A stretch of 64,000 nucleotides of DNA from Vibrio diazotrophicus (GCF_038452265.1 NZ_CP151842.1:1-64000); one strand, 5' to 3'. Positions 44,081 through 57,041 are shown, counted from the stretch's first letter. Program-made: numbers and translations. The notes: generated from the letters alone by a model not told the origin.

Positions 44081-44107
44081 AAAAACGGCGCTTTAAGCGC
44101 CGTTTTT
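44081..44107. terminator. Bidirectional terminator between yrdD and purK
   Basis: AAAAACGGCGCTT/AAGCGCCGTTTTT is an almost perfect palindrome and can terminate both convergent genes. Confidence 0.92.
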
Positions 44108-44124
44108 GTATCTGGAGTTAAATC

Positions 44125-45258
44125 TTAAGATTTAAATTGTTTCGCAACTTCCTGAACCGCTGGAAATGCTTCTGCATCTAAAACATCCGCCAGTTCACAC
44201 AGTTTACGAACCAATTCACCGTGGTAATCAGCCGTCACGTTGATGTGACCCATTTTTCTGCCCGGACGCTTTTCTTTTCCGTACCAGTGAATATGGCAAC
44301 CTTCCATTGCTAGCAGGCTTTCTGGTAACGAGTCTTCGCCAAGAATATTGATCATCGATGTCTCGCGAACCAGTTTGGTACTGCCTAATGGCATGCCACA
44401 AACCGCGCGCAGATGATTTTCAAACTGACAGGTTTCCGCACCTTGTTGTGTCCAGTGACCAGAGTTGTGTACGCGAGGTGCAATTTCGTTAACCAGTAGT
44501 TTTCCTTGAACATCAAAGAACTCTAGAGCTAAAACGCCAACGTAATCTAAGCTGTTTGCCACAGCGGTAAACATCTCTTTTGCTTGTTCTTGTAGCTCAG
44601 GAGCATCAATAGCGGTTGAAAGGCTAAGGACACCATTCACGTGCACGTTTTCAGCTAATGGATAAACGGCAACTTCGCCATTTTTGCCACGAGCACCAAC
44701 CAGAGAAACTTCACGGTCAAAAGGAACAAATTCTTCTGCAACAATCGCTTGGTTATTAGAAGAAGCAATACACTCTGCCATTTCTGGCCAAATTTTATCT
44801 GCATCTTCCTTGTTCTTCAGACGCCATTGACCTTTGCCGTCATAACCACCTAAAGCACTTTTTAGTACCATAGGAACGCCTACATGCGCGATCGCAGTAT
44901 CGAAATCTTCACGGTTATTAATAACGGTGTACTTTGCATTACGTACGCCAGCGTTATCTAACAGTGCTTTTTCAAGTCGGCGGTCACCGCCAGCTTTAAT
45001 GGAGTCAGTGCTTGGCAGGAATTTTCCGCTACGTTCACACACTTCAAGCACATCATGAGGAATATGCTCAAACTCAGCGGTAATGACATCAGCCTTTTCA
45101 ATCGCTTGCTCTAAACCATGACCAATCACAGCTTGAGTTAAAGGATGAACGACATTCTTGCTGTTAACGTCAAACGCAGAAATTTCAATATTAAGTGGTG
45201 CGCCAGCCAATGACATCATACGTGCAAGCTGACCTGAACCTAATACCAATACGTGCAT
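44125..45258 (-). CDS. purK: 5-(carboxyamino)imidazole ribonucleotide synthase
   Basis: PurK is an ATP-grasp enzyme forming N5-CAIR from AIR and bicarbonate in purine synthesis. The ATG at 45258 gives 377 residues starting MHVLVLGSGQLARMM; a TTG at 45261 abuts the purE stop and was discarded. Visible features are ATP-grasp region LKSALGGYDGKGQWR near 134, GREVSLVGARG-type block near 185, and VNEIAPRVHNSGHWTQQG near 265. The start lies 3 nt after the purE stop codon TAA, so translation is coupled. Confidence 0.96.
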   Translation of the reverse strand: MHVLVLGSGQLARMMSLAGAPLNIEISAFDVNSKNVVHPLTQAVIGHGLEQAIEKADVITAEFEHIPHDVLEVCERSGKFLPSTDSIKAGGDRRLEKALLDNAGVRNAKYTVINNREDFDTAIAHVGVPMVLKSALGGYDGKGQWRLKNKEDADKIWPEMAECIASSNNQAIVAEEFVPFDREVSLVGARGKNGEVAVYPLAENVHVNGVLSLSTAIDAPELQEQAKEMFTAVANSLDYVGVLALEFFDVQGKLLVNEIAPRVHNSGHWTQQGAETCQFENHLRAVCGMPLGSTKLVRETSMINILGEDSLPESLLAMEGCHIHWYGKEKRPGRKMGHINVTADYHGELVRKLCELADVLDAEAFPAVQEVAKQFKS

Positions 45259-45261
45259 CAA

Positions 45262-45747
45262 TTATTCCTCGGCTGGATTTGGATTTGCCAGTACAGATTC
45301 TGTTTGAGCCGTGCGGAAAGCTTCCACTTTTGCCATCACTTCTTCATCAAAAGTACCGATGATTTGAGCCGCTAGAAGCCCAGCATTAGCCGCGCCAGCT
45401 TCACCAATTGCAAGCGTACCTACCGCAATGCCTTTTGGCATTTGAACAATAGAGTATAGAGAGTCTAAGCCAGAAAGAGCGCGAGACTGAACCGGTACAC
45501 CAAGAACCGGCAAGCTAGTGAATGCTGCTGTCATTCCCGGTAGGTGGGCAGCACCGCCAGCACCAGCGATAATCACTTTCAGGCCACGTTCTTTCGCGCT
45601 GCTTGCGTAGTCTGCTAGGAGTTGTGGAGTGCGATGAGCTGAAACTACTTTCGTTTCATAAGGAACACCGAATTGCTCTAGCATCTCTGCTGCAAGTTTC
45701 ATGGTTGGCCAATCCGATTTGGAACCCATGATAATACCGACTTTCAT
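45262..45747 (-). CDS. purE: N5-carboxyaminoimidazole ribonucleotide mutase
   Basis: PurE class I converts N5-CAIR to CAIR. The ATG at 45747 (GAAGGAG six nt upstream) gives 161 residues. The active-site motifs GSKSDWPTM near 8, VSAHRTP near 39 and AGGAAHLPGM near 66 are clear. It is first in purEK and its promoter carries a PurR-like operator. Confidence 0.97.
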   Translation of the reverse strand: MKVGIIMGSKSDWPTMKLAAEMLEQFGVPYETKVVSAHRTPQLLADYASSAKERGLKVIIAGAGGAAHLPGMTAAFTSLPVLGVPVQSRALSGLDSLYSIVQMPKGIAVGTLAIGEAGAANAGLLAAQIIGTFDEEVMAKVEAFRTAQTESVLANPNPAEE

Positions 45748-45793
45748 CTCAAACTCCTTCAAGCATATTTATTTTGGTGAGCGAACGCCGCGC

Positions 45794-45831
45794 ATTATAC
45801 GAGGATTTTTACTTCAAGCAAACGATTGCGT
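45794..45831 (-). promoter_or_regulatory. purE promoter with PurR operator
   Basis: On the minus strand the -10 TATAAT is at 45799-45794 and the -35 TTGCTT at 45821-45816, separated by 16 bp. The sequence 45816-45831 (AAGCAAACGATTGCGT on the plus strand) matches the PurR consensus ACGCAAACGTTTGCGT in 14 of 16 positions and overlaps the -35 box, so PurR binding would block RNA polymerase. Confidence 0.8.
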
Positions 45832-45983
45832 TGTTGTAATCAACAAATGTTGGCGCATAAATTACCCTTCGATGTTGATGGAAGGGTGGTTTGAACTTCC
45901 GTTCGTTAAGGTATAGGCGAAGTCACCGATAATTTGTACACTGGGCGCAAATAGAAATAAGTCAGCTCAATTAGGTAGTTTTC

Positions 45984-46541
45984 GTGAATAATTTTGAACA
46001 AGCTTTACATGCATTGCAGTCTGGTGAAGTGATTGCTTACCCGACAGAAGGTGTTTTTGGTGTGGGTTGCGATCCAGACAGCCCTGAAGCCATCGAGAAG
46101 TTACTGCAACTAAAGCAAAGATCTGTAGAGAAAGGCTTGATTTTAATTGCAGCCTCATACGAACAACTGCTTCCTTATATAGATGAAAGCCAGTTAACCG
46201 CAGAACAATTACAACAAATCAAATCAACCTGGCCCGGTCCTGTCACTTGGGTTGTACCTGCGAGCAGTAAAGTATCCAAATGGGTAAGTGGTCAGTTTGA
46301 TACCATCGCAGTGCGTGTGACCGATCATCCTCTGGTTCAACAACTGTGTAACGCTTACGGTAAACCGCTAACCTCAACCAGTGCAAACTTAACTGGTCAA
46401 CCTTCGTGTATGACAACGGAAGAGGTTGAAGAGCAGCTTGGCGACAAACTGGTTGCGATTCTGCGTGGCGCAACTGGCGGGCGTAACAAACCAAGTGAAA
46501 TTCGCGATGCGAAAACCCTACAAGTATTAAGACAGGGCTAA
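45984..46541 (+). CDS. tsaC: Threonylcarbamoyl-AMP synthase TsaC (YrdC/RimN)
   Basis: TsaC makes threonylcarbamoyl-AMP from threonine, bicarbonate and ATP for t6A37 formation in tRNA. It has 185 residues. The YrdC/Sua5 fold is seen in GEVIAYPTEGVFGVGCDPDS near 14, ATP-binding KQRSVEKGLIL near 44 and PLTSTSANLTGQPS near 128. The GTG start follows TTAGGT. It is the first of the tsaC-hemF-aroE series, as in E. coli yrdC-aroE. Confidence 0.95.
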   Translation: MNNFEQALHALQSGEVIAYPTEGVFGVGCDPDSPEAIEKLLQLKQRSVEKGLILIAASYEQLLPYIDESQLTAEQLQQIKSTWPGPVTWVVPASSKVSKWVSGQFDTIAVRVTDHPLVQQLCNAYGKPLTSTSANLTGQPSCMTTEEVEEQLGDKLVAILRGATGGRNKPSEIRDAKTLQVLRQG

Positions 46542-46576
46542 CTCACTCTGCGATGGGAATTCGTAAGGAACAAAAG

Positions 46577-47491
46577 ATGTCGACAATTAATAAAGAAGCA
46601 GTAAAGCAGTTTTTGCTGTCACTACAAGATCAAATCTGCCAGCAATTAGAGCATGTTGACGGTGGTGCCAAGTTTGTTGAAGATGCGTGGCATCGAGAGC
46701 CGGGCGAAAAGTTGGGCGGCGGTGGCCGCTCTCGTGTGATGCGTGATGGTTTGGTGTTTGAACAAGGTGGCGTGAACTTCTCACATGTTACTGGAAAGCA
46801 AATGCCAGCCTCAGCAACGGCGCATCGCCCTGAATTGGCGGGACGTAAGTTTGAAGCCATGGGTGTCTCTTTAGTTATGCACCCTAAAAACCCTTATGTT
46901 CCAACATCTCACGCCAACGTGCGCTTCTTTATTGCAGAGAAAGAAGGTGAAGAGCCAATTTGGTGGTTTGGTGGTGGTTTCGACTTAACACCTTTCTATC
47001 CTTTTGCTGAAGATTGCCAGCAGTGGCATTCAACCGCGAAAGCGTTATGTGAACCGTTTGGTGATGATGTTTATCAGCAGCATAAAGAATGGTGTGACCA
47101 CTATTTCTATCTTCCTCACCGAGAAGAAACTCGCGGTGTCGGTGGCCTTTTCTTCGATGATCTGAATCATTGGGAGTTCGATAAGTGCTTTGACTATATC
47201 AAAGCGGTCGGTGAAGGTTACTGCCAAGCTTATGTGCCGATTGTTGAACGTCGTAAAGCAACCGAGTATGGCGAGAGAGAACGTCAATTCCAGTTGTATC
47301 GTCGTGGTCGCTACGTGGAATTTAACTTAGTCTTCGACCGAGGAACGCTTTTTGGCCTGCAGACTGGTGGTCGTACTGAATCAATACTGATGTCTATGCC
47401 GCCACTCGCTCGCTGGGAATATAACTACCAGCCGGAAGCTGGCAGCAGCGAAGCTAAACTGAATGAGTTTTTAGTGCCGCGCGAGTGGTGA
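46577..47491 (+). CDS. hemF: Oxygen-dependent coproporphyrinogen III oxidase
   Basis: HemF oxidatively decarboxylates coproporphyrinogen III to protoporphyrinogen IX in haem synthesis. The ATG at 46577 with AAGGA 7 nt upstream gives 304 residues; an upstream in-frame ATG adds eight non-conserved residues. The family signatures are GVSLVMHPKNPYVPTSHANVR near 96, WWFGGGFDLTPFY near 128 and RRGRYVEFNLVFDRGT near 236. It follows tsaC by 35 bp and is likely co-transcribed with it. Confidence 0.97.
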   Translation: MSTINKEAVKQFLLSLQDQICQQLEHVDGGAKFVEDAWHREPGEKLGGGGRSRVMRDGLVFEQGGVNFSHVTGKQMPASATAHRPELAGRKFEAMGVSLVMHPKNPYVPTSHANVRFFIAEKEGEEPIWWFGGGFDLTPFYPFAEDCQQWHSTAKALCEPFGDDVYQQHKEWCDHYFYLPHREETRGVGGLFFDDLNHWEFDKCFDYIKAVGEGYCQAYVPIVERRKATEYGERERQFQLYRRGRYVEFNLVFDRGTLFGLQTGGRTESILMSMPPLARWEYNYQPEAGSSEAKLNEFLVPREW

Positions 47492-47537
47492 CAGAAATTG
47501 CACTGAGTGATAGGGTCGTTAAGTACTGTTAACTGTC

Positions 47538-47575
47538 CCCTTCCTACTTGAAGCTGCAACTCCAAGTAGGAAGGG
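47538..47575. repeat. Strong inverted repeat between hemF and aroE
   Basis: Arms CCCTTCCTACTTG (47538-47550) and CAAGTAGGAAGGG (47563-47575) form a perfect 13-bp stem with a 12-nt loop. No T-run follows on either strand, so it is not a standard terminator. One arm recurs exactly at 59060-59072. Confidence 0.85.
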
Positions 47576-47618
47576 TGTAACAGACTCAGCGACCTTTTTT
47601 ATTGGTAGAGGCAGGGAT

Positions 47619-48449
47619 ATGGCTTTTGTAAAAGATCACTATGCGGTGTTTGGTAATCCTATCGGACACAGCAAATCACCGTTCATTCACACATTGTTTG
47701 CGCGTCAAACCAATCAAAGCATGGAATATACCGCTGAGTTAGCGCCAGTTGATGGGTTTGTTGCTGCAGCAAAAGCTTTTTTTGCCAACGGTGGCCGTGG
47801 TTGTAATGTTACGGTTCCTTTTAAAGAAGACGCCTACAAGTTTGCAGACCGTTTAACTGAGCGAGCACAACTTGCTGGTGCGGTGAATACGTTGAAGAAA
47901 CTGGATGACGGTGAGATCTTAGGGGATAACACCGACGGTGAAGGTCTGGTACAAGATCTTATGCAATATCAGGTGCCGCTGAAAGGCGCTAAAATTCTAC
48001 TGATCGGTGCTGGTGGTGCAGCTAAAGGTGCACTGAAACCATTGATTGATAAAGAGCCTGAAAGTATCACCATTACCAATCGAACGTTTGCTAAAGCGGA
48101 GTCATTAGCGAACGCCTTCAGCGGTTTAGGAAAAGTGAATGCTTCAGAGATGAGCCAAATCGAGGGCAGCTTTGATCTTATTATCAATTCAACCTCTGCA
48201 AGCTTAGATGGAAAGTTACCGGAAATCTCTCCTTCTATATTCAGTGCCCAGAGTGTGGCCTACGATATGATGTATGGCAAAGGCCTAACCATCTTTAACC
48301 AGTGGGCGCTGGATAATGGCTGTGGTCATGTCTATGACGGCTTGGGTATGTTAGTTGGGCAAGCAGCCGAGAGCTTTATGTTATGGCGCGGTTTGCGTCC
48401 CGGCACAAAACAAATTCATCGTGAATTAAGAAAAAATTTGGAAGGCTAA
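47619..48449 (+). CDS. aroE: Shikimate dehydrogenase
   Basis: AroE reduces 3-dehydroshikimate with NADPH. It has 276 residues. Substrate site GNPIGHSKSPFIH lies near 12, catalytic Lys in NVTVPFKEDAY near 64, NTDGEGL near 106 and the NADP motif GAGGAAKGALKP near 131. It overlaps the next gene by one base (TAATG) and so is translationally linked to the DUF1488 gene. Confidence 0.97.
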   Translation: MAFVKDHYAVFGNPIGHSKSPFIHTLFARQTNQSMEYTAELAPVDGFVAAAKAFFANGGRGCNVTVPFKEDAYKFADRLTERAQLAGAVNTLKKLDDGEILGDNTDGEGLVQDLMQYQVPLKGAKILLIGAGGAAKGALKPLIDKEPESITITNRTFAKAESLANAFSGLGKVNASEMSQIEGSFDLIINSTSASLDGKLPEISPSIFSAQSVAYDMMYGKGLTIFNQWALDNGCGHVYDGLGMLVGQAAESFMLWRGLRPGTKQIHRELRKNLEG

Positions 48450-48715
48450 TGAACCAATCGATTCTTTTCCCTGACATGCAAGAGTGGAACAGTGAACTAC
48501 AAGTCGTAACGTTTCCTGCTCAGCAATCTGGTGCTTTAATTGAATGTATTGTTACGCTCGATGAGCTTGCGAAGATCTCGGGTGCCACTATTAATAGTGA
48601 GCAAGAAGCGTTAGCTGCATTTGAGAGGGTTCGATTTGACCTAGAAGAACTGGCTGAGGAACTGATTGAAGACGAAGCCTTCAATCAGCTTGGGCAAATA
48701 GAAGTTGTTAGCTAA
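48449..48715 (+). CDS. DUF1488 family protein (YrdB-like)
   Basis: This 88-residue acidic protein is encoded directly after aroE, as E. coli yrdB is. It starts MNQSILFPDMQEWNSEL and has a helical acidic C-terminal part (RVRFDLEELAEELIEDEAF). Function is unknown. The ATG overlaps the aroE stop, and the stop codon abuts that of the convergent yrdA gene. Confidence 0.85.
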   Translation: MNQSILFPDMQEWNSELQVVTFPAQQSGALIECIVTLDELAKISGATINSEQEALAAFERVRFDLEELAEELIEDEAFNQLGQIEVVS

Positions 48716-49267
48716 TCAAAGCACAACATCTTTAACATCGTTCAAATAGTCATTTTTCGTCTGCACGTAGTTATCGGCAGATTTTAGTAGGAAAGCTCGT
48801 TCTTTATCAGAAAGAGGACGAGCTTGCTTAACAGGGCTTCCGACATATAAGTAGCCACTCTCAAGGACTTTCCCCGGAGGAACCAAGCTTCCTGCCCCAA
48901 TCATGACATCACTCTCTATTACAACGCCATCCAGAACAATAGCTCCCATACCAACGAGTACGCGATCGCCAATTGTGCATCCGTGTAGCATAACTTTATG
49001 ACCGACAGTCACATCATTACCTATAATGAGTGGGTAGCCGTTCGGGTTATCGGCATTTTTGTGAGTGACATGCAATACGCTACCATCTTGGATGTTAGAA
49101 CGTTCACCAATATGTATGTGGTTAACATCGCCGCGAGCAGAGACTAATGGCCAGATACTGGCGTCGTCTCCTAATTGAATATCGCCCACTATTATAGACG
49201 TTGAATCGATATAAACTCGGGAACCGATGTTAGGTACGATACCTTTGTAACTACGAACAGGGCTCAT
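48716..49267 (-). CDS. yrdA: Gamma-class carbonic anhydrase-like protein YrdA
   Basis: The protein has 183 residues from the ATG at 49267, with GGAGG eight nt upstream; the long frame before it is not conserved. It is a left-handed beta-helix hexapeptide-repeat protein (IGSRVYIDSTSIIVGDIQLGD near 18), with likely zinc histidines in GDVNHIHIG, LHVTHK and TVGHKVMLHG. Enzyme activity is unproven in most YrdA homologues. It is convergent to the DUF1488 gene. Confidence 0.92.
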   Translation of the reverse strand: MSPVRSYKGIVPNIGSRVYIDSTSIIVGDIQLGDDASIWPLVSARGDVNHIHIGERSNIQDGSVLHVTHKNADNPNGYPLIIGNDVTVGHKVMLHGCTIGDRVLVGMGAIVLDGVVIESDVMIGAGSLVPPGKVLESGYLYVGSPVKQARPLSDKERAFLLKSADNYVQTKNDYLNDVKDVVL

Positions 49268-49386
49268 GTGGCCTCCTTTTTCTGGCTGACAATGGCATAT
49301 TAAAAGCCAATTAGTTGCATTTATAGCCCGTTGCGCGCAAAAAACAGTCAAACAAACAAAAAATAGAAAAAAAGCTAAAAAAGCAC

Positions 49387-49414
49387 TTGCCAATGTGAAG
49401 CTGATCTCTATAAT
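49387..49414 (+). promoter_or_regulatory. rrn P1 promoter
   Basis: -35 TTGCCA and -10 TATAAT are separated by 16 bp, followed by a GC-rich discriminator GCCCCCTCGC typical of stringently controlled rRNA promoters. Confidence 0.88.
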
Positions 49415-49515
49415 GCCCCCTCGCTGACACGGACAAGCTTCGAAAGAAACAAAAGGTGTTCAGCAAGGTTGTTTTGTAAGGCTGAAAGCCTACGAAAATA
49501 AACTTAAAAAAGTGT

Positions 49516-49543
49516 TTGACACGAAAGTTTATATCGCTAAAAT
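49516..49543 (+). promoter_or_regulatory. rrn P2 promoter
   Basis: -35 TTGACA and -10 TAAAAT are separated by 16 bp, with discriminator GACCGCC. Confidence 0.85.
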
Positions 49544-49589
49544 GACCGCCTCTTCCGAAGTGACCTAAGTCACTAACGTGTAGGGAGAA

Positions 49590-49601
49590 AGCTCTTTAAC
49601 A
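49590..49601 (+). promoter_or_regulatory. rrn leader boxA antitermination site
   Basis: GCTCTTTAACA matches boxA, where NusB-S10 load the rRNA antitermination complex. A second copy lies before 23S. Confidence 0.85.
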
Positions 49602-49832
49602 ATTTAAACCTATCAATCTGTGTGGGCACTCGTTGATGAAAATCAAAGTTAAGTCTTTGTTCTTGTAACAAAGCAACTTAGGTTTCAATGAACTGAGTGA
49701 CCAATCAAGACTTCGGTCTTGGCACAGTCAATTCATTACCATTCTGTTGGAATGGTAATAGCTTTAAAATTACGTCTTACTTTCGAGTAAGAGCAGTTTT
49801 GAAGTCAGTATTCGTTGAGCCGACAAAATCTT

Positions 49833-51375
<1,543 letters not shown>

Positions 51376-51441
51376 CGTATAGATTCTCTTGATGAGTGTC
51401 CACACAGATTGATTAGGTTTAGAAAGTAAGAGTATCTTAGT

Positions 51442-51517
51442 GTCCCGTTCGTCTAGAGGCCTAGGACACCGCCCTTTCACGGCGGTAACAGGGGTTCGAC
51501 TCCCCTACGGGATACCA
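51442..51517 (+). tRNA. tRNA-Glu (TTC)
   Basis: 76 nt cloverleaf starting GTCCCGTTCGTC and ending in an encoded CCA. Anticodon TTC lies in CCCTTTCACGG. It is in the 16S-23S spacer. Confidence 0.97.
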
Positions 51518-51518
51518 T

Positions 51519-51594
51519 GGGTCGTTAGCTCAGTTGGTAGAGCAGTTGACTTTTAATCAATTGGTCGCAGGTTCGAATCCTGCACGACCCACCA
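51519..51594 (+). tRNA. tRNA-Lys (TTT)
   Basis: 76 nt cloverleaf from GGGTCGTTAGCTCAG to encoded CCA, anticodon TTT in GACTTTTAATC. It lies one base after tRNA-Glu. Confidence 0.97.
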
Positions 51595-51656
51595 TTTCCT
51601 TCCACAGGAAACTAGTTTGATTTCACTTTTTAAAGTGAAGACAAGTTAGAAAATGT

Positions 51657-51732
51657 GGGCGATTAGCTCAGTTGGGAGAGCACCTGCCTTACAAGCAGGG
51701 GGTCACTGGTTCGAACCCGGTATCGCCCACCA
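51657..51732 (+). tRNA. tRNA-Val (TAC)
   Basis: 76 nt cloverleaf from GGGCGATTAGCTCAG to encoded CCA, anticodon TAC in CCTTACAAGC. Third spacer tRNA. Confidence 0.97.
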
Positions 51733-52087
51733 CTCTTTAAGCATTTTTGGATAAAGAATCCAAACCACTTCAATAAAACGTACGTGGTTCGGACTTTTGA
51801 CGACGAGAATCCTTAAAAAGTGATGAAAATGCACTTTGCTCTTTAACAATTTGGAAAGCTGACAGTTAATAATTTGATTAATTATTAACTATTAAAAGTT
51901 CTCAAATCCTAGATGACATAGTCATTTAGGTACCAATACACATTCAAGTGTTCTTGGGAATCTTACTTTTTAAGTAAGTATTCATATTTGAGTCCGGCAA
52001 AATCGAAATGTCTCTCGCTCATTCAAATAATGAGAGACAACTAAACCTTGGTTGTTTGCCATACATAAAGACCTCTTGGGGTTGTAT
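51733..52087 (+). other. Spacer between tRNA-Val and 23S
   Basis: No gene is present. It holds a second boxA at 51837-51848 (TGCTCTTTAACA), a small palindrome TTACTTTTTAAGTAA near 51964-51978, and the 5' strand of the 23S processing stem. Confidence 0.8.
51837..51848 (+). promoter_or_regulatory. Spacer boxA antitermination site
   Basis: TGCTCTTTAACA is a full boxA before 23S, repeating the leader boxA. Confidence 0.85.
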
Positions 52088-54977
<2,890 letters not shown>

Positions 54978-55064
54978 ACAACACCCAAGGGGTTTTGTGG
55001 GCTCAAAGCAAGAACAGAATTGAATGTGTAGAGAACATTAACAGCTTTCCGAATTTTAAAATTT

Positions 55065-55184
55065 TGCTTGGCGACCATAGCGATTTGGACCCACCTGATT
55101 CCATGCCGAACTCAGAAGTGAAACGAATTAGCGCCGATGGTAGTGTGGGGTCTCCCCATGTGAGAGTAGGACATCGCCAGGCTT
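55065..55184 (+). rRNA. rrf: 5S ribosomal RNA
   Basis: About 120 nt, starting TGCTTGGCGACC and ending GCCAGGCTT, with the conserved CCATGCCGAACTCAGAAGTG. Terminal bases pair (GCTTGGCG with CGCCAGGC). Confidence 0.95.
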
Positions 55185-55289
55185 TTATTTTCTTTCACTT
55201 TTTTAAAAAGTGAAGATAAAAAGGTAAGGTTGCTTGTAGTAACGAGTAACAAACATCATCAGTGTACTAATCTGACGATGACAATTTGT

Positions 55290-55380
55290 GGAGAGATGGC
55301 TGAGTGGTTGAAAGCACCGGTCTTGAAAACCGGCGTACGTTAATAGCGTACCTAGGGTTCAAATCCCTATCTCTCCGCCA
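55290..55380 (+). tRNA. tRNA-Ser (TGA)
   Basis: 91 nt class II tRNA with a long variable arm, from GGAGAGATGGCTGAG to encoded CCA. Anticodon TGA lies in GTCTTGAAAACC. It is distal to 5S and before the operon terminator, so it is probably cut from the rrn transcript. Confidence 0.96.
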
Positions 55381-55386
55381 CATTGC

Positions 55387-55415
55387 AAAGCCCGCTAGAA
55401 ATAGCGGGCTTTTTG
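55387..55415 (+). terminator. rrn operon terminator
   Basis: AGCCCGCTA/TAGCGGGCT with loop GAAA followed by TTTT. It lies 7 bp after tRNA-Ser. Confidence 0.93.
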
Positions 55416-55534
55416 CTATCTGTACCTTTCTAAAATCATCGTGAAAAGATTAATAAAACTTAATCTACACACAACCACCGCTTAATCATCCTGCTCGTAT
55501 CCTCTCTTAACAATTAAACGCAAGAGGATAAAAC

Positions 55535-57022
55535 GTGAACATTTTAGGATACTTACAAAAAATTGGTAAAGCACTGATGGTGCCTATTGCCGTGCTGCCT
55601 GCCGGTGGTTTGATGCTTGGCCTTGGCTACGCTTTAGACCCTTCTGGATGGGGGGCGAATAATCCATTAGCTGCTGTGCTGGTTTATGGTGGTAAAGGGA
55701 TTATGGATAACCAGGCTTGGTTGTTTGCGGTTGGTGTTGCTTATGGATTAGCGAAAGATAATAACGGTGCAGCCGCGCTATCTGGCTTACTTGGCCTGCT
55801 AATTGTCGAGATGATTGTCGGAAATACCGCCGTGATTTCTCAGATCACCGGAGTGCCTGTCGCTGATATGAGTTCTTCAGAACTGATTGCGTCCGCGGCT
55901 GCTGTTAGTGCGTTTACCGGTATCATGATGGGGATAGTGGCTGCCACTCTTTATAACCGTTTCCACACTATCAAACTGCCTGCTGCATTAGGTTTCTTTG
56001 GCGGTAAACGTTTCGTGCCCATAGTGACTTCGCTGGCTTCTATTCTGATCAGTGTTGTGATGGTTTACGTATGGCCTGCAGTTTATGGCTCCTTAGTTAA
56101 TTTTGGCGTTTCGATTTCTGAAATGGGCGCTGCTGGCGCTGGCATATACGGTTTCTTCAACCGTCTTCTTATTCCCGTTGGTTTACATCACGCCCTGAAT
56201 CAGGTGTTCATCTTTGACCTTGTCGGTATTAACGACATTTCTAAGTTCTGGTCTGGGACTGGCGAATTAGGCGTCACAGGTATGTACCAAGCGGGCTTCT
56301 TCCCATTTATGGGATATGGTTTACCTGCTGCATGTTTGGCTATGTATCACTGTGCTAAGCCTGAGAACAAGAAAAGAGTTGGCGGCATTCTTGGGGCGTC
56401 AGCACTGACCGCAATATTAACCGGTGTTACTGAACCTATTGAGTTTGCATTTATGTTTGTGGCGCCAGCGTTATATGTTGTTCATGCTTTGCTTGCCGCG
56501 CTATCCCTTTATATCGCCGCGAGTATGCAGTGGTTTGCGGGTTTCACTTTCAGCGGTGGTTTAATCGACTTCATTCTGTCTTTCAATTTGCCTCTCGCAA
56601 TCAAACCGTACATGTTGATCCTACAAGGGTTTGCCTTCGCGGTTATCTACTACAGTGTGTTCCGATTCGCTATCGTTAAGTTTGATTTGAAAACACCGGG
56701 ACGCGAAGATGCAGAGGTTGCTGAAGAGAACGAAACAACAACCAATGAGAAAGCTGCTCAGTATCTGAAAGCGTTGGGAGGTCATAGTAATCTTACTTCT
56801 ATCGATTCATGTATTACGCGCCTTCGCTTAACGTTGAAAGACATTTCCATTGTTGATGAGCGTACGCTTAAAGCCATAGGGGCGATGGGTGTAGTGAAGA
56901 TAGGTGCGAATAACTTGCAGGTAATTATTGGAACAGAAGCCGAAGAAGTGGCTCACTCGATGAAGCTTATTCCAGAGACACGAGATCTATCGGATGTAGT
57001 GGTTCCTAACTTCTCTGCTTAA
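55535..57022 (+). CDS. PTS sugar permease IIBC (N-acetylglucosamine/glucose family)
   Basis: The 495-residue protein is a PTS IIC permease domain (about 1-385; conserved GLHHALNQVF near 217 and TGVTEPIEFAFMF near 300) fused to a IIB domain (about 410-485) with the phosphocysteine in SIDSCITRLRL near 425. No IIA domain is present, so it must use IIA from elsewhere (Crr-type). The start MNILGYLQKIGKALMVPIAVLP resembles NagE rather than PtsG. GTG start with AAGAGGA upstream. It is transcribed alone after the rrn operon; the sugar is inferred only. Confidence 0.87.
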   Translation: MNILGYLQKIGKALMVPIAVLPAGGLMLGLGYALDPSGWGANNPLAAVLVYGGKGIMDNQAWLFAVGVAYGLAKDNNGAAALSGLLGLLIVEMIVGNTAVISQITGVPVADMSSSELIASAAAVSAFTGIMMGIVAATLYNRFHTIKLPAALGFFGGKRFVPIVTSLASILISVVMVYVWPAVYGSLVNFGVSISEMGAAGAGIYGFFNRLLIPVGLHHALNQVFIFDLVGINDISKFWSGTGELGVTGMYQAGFFPFMGYGLPAACLAMYHCAKPENKKRVGGILGASALTAILTGVTEPIEFAFMFVAPALYVVHALLAALSLYIAASMQWFAGFTFSGGLIDFILSFNLPLAIKPYMLILQGFAFAVIYYSVFRFAIVKFDLKTPGREDAEVAEENETTTNEKAAQYLKALGGHSNLTSIDSCITRLRLTLKDISIVDERTLKAIGAMGVVKIGANNLQVIIGTEAEEVAHSMKLIPETRDLSDVVVPNFSA

Positions 57023-57041
57023 CTGGACATCAAAATAAGAC

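Larger units (their letters stand above)
49268..49832 (+). other. rrn operon promoter and leader region
   Basis: This region holds two tandem rRNA promoters (49387-49414 and 49516-49543), boxA (49590-49601) and flanking sequence for processing of pre-16S rRNA. No protein gene was seen. Confidence 0.85.

Noticed and set aside
55290..55534. tRNA-Ser as a genomic-island attachment site
   Set aside because: There is no integrase, direct repeat of the tRNA end or foreign-looking DNA downstream; the terminator and PTS gene follow directly.
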